Shown: positions 59,832 through 64,000 of the stretch, one piece after another
How positions within the stretch are numbered: position 1 is the stretch's first letter
How the letters are laid out: the number at the start of each line of letters is the position of its first letter
Assembly: GCF_000378045.1 (NCBI RefSeq)
Contig: NZ_KB899094.1
Coordinates: 150,243 to 214,242 of the forward strand
Source of the DNA: Marinobacterium rhizophilum DSM 18822
GTDB taxonomy: Bacteria; Pseudomonadota; Gammaproteobacteria; Pseudomonadales; Balneatricaceae
Reading direction: 5' to 3'
Length of the DNA stretch: 64,000 bases
Notes under the pieces: model-generated
Told to the model about the DNA's origin: nothing
The model's input: the letters and a program-made list of their open reading frames with translations, nothing else
Database searches by the model: none
Translations under genes and position numbers: made by a program

Positions 59832-61508
59832 ATGATTAAAACCTACGAATTCCCCAGTTACCCCTATGTTCGCAGTCGTGATCAGGACAGCGCCACGCCT
59901 GCCCGCCGTCCGGTGGTTATCGGCGGCGCCGGACCTGTTGGCATGGCCCTGGCCGTAGACCTGGCGCTGCACGACATTCCGGTCGTCGTGCTCGATGACA
60001 ACAACACCGTCAGTGTCGGCTCGCGGGCCGTCTGCTACGCCAAGCGACTGCTGGAAATCATGGATCGCCTGGGTGTTGGCGAGCGCATGATGCAAAAGGG
60101 CGTGACCTGGAACGTCGGCAAGGTGTTCTTTGAGGACGATCAGGTCTACAGCTTCAACATGCTGCCCGAAGCCCATCACCGCCGACCGGGTTTTATCAAC
60201 CTGCAGCAGTACTATATCGAAGAGTACCTGGTGGATCGCATCGGCAAACTCGACCCGATTGACCTGCGCTGGAAGAACAAGGTTACCGCCCTGGTTCAGC
60301 AGGACGACGGCGTACTGCTGACCATCGACACACCCGATGGTCCCTATCAGCTTGAGGCCGATTACCTGGTGGCCTGTGACGGCGCCAATTCCGATATCCG
60401 CGAAATGTGCGGCCTCAAGTCCAGCGGGCAGGTATTTCAGGACCGTTTCCTGATCGCCGATGTGCTGATGGATCCCAAGCGCTTTCCACCGGAGCGCTGG
60501 TTCTGGTTCAACCCGCCGTTCCACGGCGGTCAGTCCACGCTGCTGCATCGCCAGCCCGACAATGTCTGGCGTATCGACTTTGACCTGGGCTGGGATGCCG
60601 ATCCGGAGGAAGAAAAGAAGCCGGAGAACATTATTCCGCGGGTCAGGGCCTTCCTCGGCGACGATGTCGAGTTCGAACTGGAATGGGCCAGTGTGTATAC
60701 CTTCTGCTGCCGTCGCATGGACGATTTCCGCCACGGTCGGGTTCTTTTTGCCGGTGATGCGGCGCATCAGGTGTCGCCCTTTGGTGCCCGCGGTGCCAAT
60801 TCCGGCGTGCAGGACACCGACAACCTGGCCTGGAAACTGGCACTGGTGCTCAACGGTCAGGCGCCCGAAACACTGCTGGATACCTATACCGCCGAGCGGC
60901 TGCCGGCGGCGGACGAGAACATTCTGAACTCGACCCGCTCAACCGACTTCATCACGCCCAAGAATGAGGCCAGCCGGGTACTGCGCGATGCGGTACTGAA
61001 CCTGTCACGCCGTTACCCCTTTGCCCGCCACCTGGTGAATTCGGGCCGGCTGTCGCTGCCGTCGGTCTATGCCGACTCCAGTCTGAATAGCGCGGATCTG
61101 GAGCCCTTTACTGGCAAGATGGTGCCCGGCGCGCCCAGTACCGATGGGCCTGTACAGCGCCAGGGGCAGGACGACTACCTGCTCGGCGCACTGGGCAACG
61201 ATTTCAATGCGCTCTGGTTTATCGACTCTGCCTGTGTGCCGGGCGCCGAAGAGCTGGCCGCGCTGGCCCGCTTGGCGGCCCAGGCAGTGCCGGTGACCAG
61301 CTACCTGATTTCGCCGGTTGCACTGGATCTGCAGCTGCCGGCGGGCGTCGAGCTGCTGGTGGACAGCCAGGGCGTTGTCACCGAGCGCTTTGATGCCCGG
61401 CCCGGTACCTTTTACCTGATGCGCCCCGATCAGCATGTCTGCGGGCGCGGACGCAGCTTTGATCCGCAGCGCATTCAGGCCATGCAACACAAGGCAATGG
61501 GATATTGA
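59832..61508 (+). CDS. FAD-dependent aromatic monooxygenase (MhpA/phenol-hydroxylase-like)
   Basis: 558 residues from the ATG at 59832 (MIKTYEFPSYPYVRSRDQD), chosen as the conserved family start. Motifs: Rossmann GxGxxG in VVIGGAGPVGMALAVDLALH, the DG-type block YLVACDGANSDIREMCGLKS and the second FAD motif VLFAGDAAHQVSPFGARGAN. It ends in a thioredoxin-like C-terminal domain (VVTERFDARPGTFYLMRPDQ). Family enzymes hydroxylate phenolic acids with NAD(P)H and O2. It starts a cluster with a DUF2783 gene and an MBL-fold gene. The substrate is unknown; hydroxyphenyl-acids fit the arylacetate-rich window. Confidence 0.9.
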   Translation: MIKTYEFPSYPYVRSRDQDSATPARRPVVIGGAGPVGMALAVDLALHDIPVVVLDDNNTVSVGSRAVCYAKRLLEIMDRLGVGERMMQKGVTWNVGKVFFEDDQVYSFNMLPEAHHRRPGFINLQQYYIEEYLVDRIGKLDPIDLRWKNKVTALVQQDDGVLLTIDTPDGPYQLEADYLVACDGANSDIREMCGLKSSGQVFQDRFLIADVLMDPKRFPPERWFWFNPPFHGGQSTLLHRQPDNVWRIDFDLGWDADPEEEKKPENIIPRVRAFLGDDVEFELEWASVYTFCCRRMDDFRHGRVLFAGDAAHQVSPFGARGANSGVQDTDNLAWKLALVLNGQAPETLLDTYTAERLPAADENILNSTRSTDFITPKNEASRVLRDAVLNLSRRYPFARHLVNSGRLSLPSVYADSSLNSADLEPFTGKMVPGAPSTDGPVQRQGQDDYLLGALGNDFNALWFIDSACVPGAEELAALARLAAQAVPVTSYLISPVALDLQLPAGVELLVDSQGVVTERFDARPGTFYLMRPDQHVCGRGRSFDPQRIQAMQHKAMGY

Positions 61509-61521
61509 GAGGACGCTACTG

Positions 61522-61632
61522 ATGGCTCTACTGATAGCAGACAGCAATTTCGCTGTTGTTGTAGCGGACGATAACAGCGCCTTACTGATGCGACTGCGCA
61601 GTAAACTGCAGACATTGAGAGGAGACGACTGA
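61522..61632 (+). pseudogene. Decayed tandem copy of the DUF2783 gene start
   Basis: A 36-codon frame MALLIADSNFAVVVADDNSA ending in TGA that overlaps the next ATG (TGATG). Its first 12 residues match the DUF2783 protein MAQLMTDNNFAV, and the preceding TTGAGAGGA...CTGATGGC leader (from 61505) recurs 110 bp later (from 61615). After residue 12 the two diverge by frameshift. It keeps a ribosome binding site, so it may be translated as a leader peptide. Confidence 0.75.
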
Positions 61633-61841
61633 TGGCACAGCTTATGACGGACAACAACTTCGCCGTACCGGATGACTACTACGCCTTGCTGACGCAAATG
61701 TACCGCGATCTGGATCCGGCGCAATGTCAGGACGTGAATGCGCGGCTGATACTGCTGCTGGGCAATCACATTGGTGACATCGAGGTTCTGACCGAGGCGA
61801 CCCGGATCGCCCGTGAACACCTGGCGGCGGCAGAAGCCTGA
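61632..61841 (+). CDS. DUF2783-family small protein
   Basis: 69 residues: MAQLMTDNNFAVPDDYYALL, TQMYRDLDPAQCQDVNARLI and LLLGNHIGDIEVLTEATRIA. All-helical, cytosolic, no Cys-rich or metal motif beyond one Cys. DUF2783 genes usually lie between an FAD monooxygenase gene and an MBL-fold gene, as here, so it is probably an accessory subunit or partner of the hydroxylase. Start overlaps the upstream leader-copy stop. Confidence 0.85.
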   Translation: MAQLMTDNNFAVPDDYYALLTQMYRDLDPAQCQDVNARLILLLGNHIGDIEVLTEATRIAREHLAAAEA

Positions 61842-61995
61842 CGCCGGACATGTAATTCCAAGAATTAAAAACTGTAATTAACACGCTGATTTAAAAGCAG
61901 ATACCTGGGCCGCGTGTTGTGCGGCCAAGTGTCGAATCCTAAGAGTTCAGGTCTCGCACCTGACGGATAACAGACTAGATACAGGAATGAGAACC

Positions 61996-62958
61996 ATGGC
62001 TAAAAAGCCCTTTGCATCCTCTGCGGACCTTGGCGACAAGAAAGAAACCCTCGAAGTGCTGGCCGATGGCGTTTACGCCCTCACGGCTGAAGGCGACCCC
62101 AACGTTGGCGTGATCGAAGCCGAAGACTTCCTGATTGCCTTTGAAGCCCGTGCCACTCCCAAGGCGGCGCGGGACTGGCTTGAGCAGCTGCGGGCGCATA
62201 CCGACAAGCCGGTGAAATACCTGGTGCTATCGCACTACCATGCGGTGCGGGTACTGGGGGCTTCGGCTTATGAAGCCCAGAGCATCATTGCCCACGAAAA
62301 GACCAAGTTCCTGATCGAAGAGCGGGGCATGCAGGACTGGGCCAGCGAGTACGGCCGCATGCCGCGCCTGTTCCGCGAACCTGAAGGTATCCCGGGCCTG
62401 ACCCATCCGGACATCGTGTTCAGCGACCGGCTGGAGATTCCGCTCGGTGGCGATCGTGGCAGCCTGATTCTGGAATACTGCGGCCGCGGCCACACCGCCG
62501 GCGATATCGTTGCCTGGCTGCCCAAGCACAAGATTCTCTTTGCCGGCGACCTAGTGGAAGCGGCTGCCGCCCTGTACACCGGTGATGCGTTCCACTTCGA
62601 CTGGTCCACAGAGACCCTGGACAAGGTCAAGGCTTATGGCGCCGAAACCCTGATCGGTGGCCGTGGTGCGGTGGCGCATGGTCGTGACGAGGTGGATGCC
62701 GCCATCGAACAGACCCGTGGCTTCCTCAATGGCATGAAGGAAAAGGTCGGCGAGGTCCACAAGCGTGGCGGTACGGTGAAGGAAGCCTTTGAGGCGACCC
62801 GCGATCACCTGGCGCCGAAGTTCGGCATGTGGCCGATTTTTGAACACTGCCTGCCGTTCGATGTTCAGCGCCTGTGGGACGAGTTCGACGGCATCGACTG
62901 GCCGCGCATCTGGACCGACGAGCGTGATCAGGAAGTCTGGGACAAGCTGCAGGACTAG
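61996..62958 (+). CDS. Metallo-beta-lactamase-fold protein with altered metal motif
   Basis: 320 residues from the ATG at 61996; AGGA is 9 bp upstream of this ATG but directly abuts the ATG at 61987. MBL fold: GVYALTAEGDPNVGVIEAED, then KYLVLSHYHAVRVLGASAY where the usual HxHxDH appears as HYHAVR (residues 80-85), so the Asp and His of the second metal site are missing. The later ligands are present: CGRGHTAGD (His166) and LFAGDLVEAA (Asp185). A C-terminal helical domain follows (EAFEATRDHLAPKFGMWPIF). It closes the monooxygenase-DUF2783 cluster. It may be a one-metal hydrolase or a non-catalytic partner. Confidence 0.88.
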   Translation: MAKKPFASSADLGDKKETLEVLADGVYALTAEGDPNVGVIEAEDFLIAFEARATPKAARDWLEQLRAHTDKPVKYLVLSHYHAVRVLGASAYEAQSIIAHEKTKFLIEERGMQDWASEYGRMPRLFREPEGIPGLTHPDIVFSDRLEIPLGGDRGSLILEYCGRGHTAGDIVAWLPKHKILFAGDLVEAAAALYTGDAFHFDWSTETLDKVKAYGAETLIGGRGAVAHGRDEVDAAIEQTRGFLNGMKEKVGEVHKRGGTVKEAFEATRDHLAPKFGMWPIFEHCLPFDVQRLWDEFDGIDWPRIWTDERDQEVWDKLQD

Positions 62959-63182
62959 GAGGCTGTCCGACAATACTCAACCTACTGCGAACCACCTGAG
63001 TTTGGCGGCTGTTTTGTGCTGTTTATTACTCGTCGCAGGCTCCTCGGTCTGCGACCCCGCTAAAGCGGTTCTTTCCACTTCGTTCCAAGTGTTAAATAGA
63101 ACCACTATTCGCCTTAAAACACCGCAAAAACCCGCTCAAATCAGCCGGCTCTCGCTACGGCCAGCATTCTCGGACAGCCTCC
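62958..63182. repeat. 225-bp inverted-repeat element (copy 2)
   Basis: Perfect 13-bp ends GGAGGCTGTCCGA (62958-62970) and TCGGACAGCCTCC (63170-63182). The 22-bp core at 63089-63110 is the exact inverse of 31016-31037 in copy 1, and further pieces (for example TAGCGAG, TTTTAAGGCGA on the other strand) also agree. No open frame. It begins at the TAG stop of the MBL gene. Confidence 0.75.
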
Positions 63183-63210
63183 AGTCACCTGTCATTCGTT
63201 ACGGGTTAAT

Positions 63211-63247
63211 ACAAAAGCCAACGCGCCCCGGCGCCGTTGGCTTTTGT
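63211..63247. terminator. Terminator beyond the inserted element
   Basis: CAAAAGCCAACG (63212-63223) and CGTTGGCTTTTG (63235-63246): 12-bp perfect stem, GC loop, flanking A and T runs on both sides. It is probably the original terminator of the monooxygenase operon, now separated from the MBL stop by the 225-bp element. Confidence 0.85.
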
Positions 63248-63318
63248 GCGTCTGTATCGCATCAGGCGCAGCGGCTACACTGGGTCGAATTCTACAGTCA
63301 GCAGGGAGTCATGCATGG

Positions 63319-63740
63319 CGGCGACGGAGAATCTGCAAAAGGCCGAACCGCACATCGTGGTGCTGACCGCCAGCGCTACCTGCAGCTGATGCTGGATGTG
63401 GCCAGTGCGGATCTGCCGCCCAAGGACAAGCTCACCGATTACTGCGTCAGCCGGCTGCAAACGCTGTCCGAGGCGCAGCCCTTTATGCAGGATGCGCACC
63501 CCATGGCGCAGCCCCATGCCCGCACCAGTACGCCGATACTGTGAACCCGGCCTGTGGGTGGCAACTGGATACGTGTCGGTGATGCCGCGATGGCGGTTGA
63601 CCCGCTGTCCGGCAGTGGCATTTTTCAGTCGCTGTCCAGCGCCCTGCAGGCGCCGGAAGCGCTTTTGCAACACGCGGCCGAACACCAATCACCGTCGGTT
63701 CGACTGCAGCCCCTCTGTTTCGAATTAACTCACCCTTCAA
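63319..63740 (+). pseudogene. Broken FAD-dependent oxidoreductase fragment (halogenase/LodB-like)
   Basis: Three frame pieces in order: PHIVVLTA, then DRQRYLQLMLDVASADLPPK with HPMAQPHARTSTPIL and a TGA, then GGNWIRVGDAAMAVDPLSGS and GIFQSLSSALQAPEALLQHA. The last piece is the FAD-binding C-terminal block of the tryptophan-halogenase-like / LodB-like flavoprotein group. Two frameshifts and the absence of the N-terminal FAD-binding GxGxxG domain show that it is non-functional. Confidence 0.65.
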
Positions 63741-64000
63741 ACATTACCCGGTACATTAGGCGCGAACTTTGCGTTGGCCAGCGGGCGGGCTTGCAATTCA
63801 CACCCGTACAGTTCGGCACATCCGCTTCATTGACAATGCGTTCGCCGCCAGGATCGCGGCCTGGAAGGGAATTTCGCCGAGCTGGAGTTCGACGTCCAGC
63901 TGCAGACGGCACCGGCATCTGAAGGCGAACAGCGCAGCAAGTGTCCGCGCATAAAGCAGAATGAGGGGGCCGGGTTCAGGCCGGTACACTGGTGCCGTCC
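63741..64000. other. Right edge, no supported gene
   Basis: Short open frames on both strands show no recognisable family feature. The stretch may hold further decayed sequence or the start of a gene beyond the window. Confidence 0.5.

Overview
The window looks like the chromosome of a GC-rich gammaproteobacterium, probably a marine or brackish Oceanospirillales-type relative of the Pseudomonas/Marinobacterium group. The signs are NAD-linked Fds-type formate dehydrogenase, OpgGH, a TRAP transporter, a full aerobic phenylacetate (paa) pathway, fused indolepyruvate ferredoxin oxidoreductase, NorR/sigma-54 control and REPIN-like repeats. No tRNA, rRNA, CRISPR array or complete insertion sequence was seen.

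Layout. 1-3.4 kb: formate dehydrogenase genes fdsG-B-A (minus strand), divergent from a regulator with a ModE-like HTH and a periplasmic-binding-like domain; a ModE-like dyad lies between them. 3.4-5.9 kb: a DUF1840 protein and a long acyl-CoA dehydrogenase. 6.3-10.2 kb: opgG, an unknown 84-residue gene and a short opgH. 10.2-11.4 kb: a gene graveyard with an iolG remnant and two AraC remnants. 11.5-16 kb: a methyltransferase, a di-haem peroxidase behind a Fur-like promoter, and a Tat-exported multicopper oxidase.

16.5-30.8 kb: an export locus on the minus strand, with a TolC-like lipoprotein, a 2333-residue repeat adhesin (LEPR motif, DUF4347), a tail-collar protein, a GNAT enzyme, an M50 protease fused to an HlyD arm, a GAF-HlyD membrane protein and a second periplasmic adaptor. 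No ABC ATPase is present. This is my leading candidate for an undescribed system.

31-57.5 kb: an arylacetate block. Indolepyruvate oxidoreductase with a divergent Lrp regulator can make aryl-acetyl-CoA from aryl-pyruvates; after some small enzymes come a TRAP transporter, paaABCDE, paaFGHIJK and divergent paaN-paaY-crotonase. The paaA and paaF promoters share a 37-bp operator-like dyad. A norR module is embedded between the two paa operons: norR is divergent from an unknown 74-residue membrane protein that has three NorR-type sites and a sigma-54 promoter, and the module is bracketed by two REPIN-like repeats.

57.9-63 kb: IclR and LysR regulators followed by an FAD monooxygenase, a DUF2783 protein and an unusual metallo-beta-lactamase-fold protein. 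63.3 kb to the end is a decayed FAD-oxidoreductase fragment. Two dispersed inverted-repeat elements (30.9 and 63.0 kb) share a core and sit on stop codons. Two operons (paaG and DUF2783) carry decayed tandem copies of a gene's own start region.
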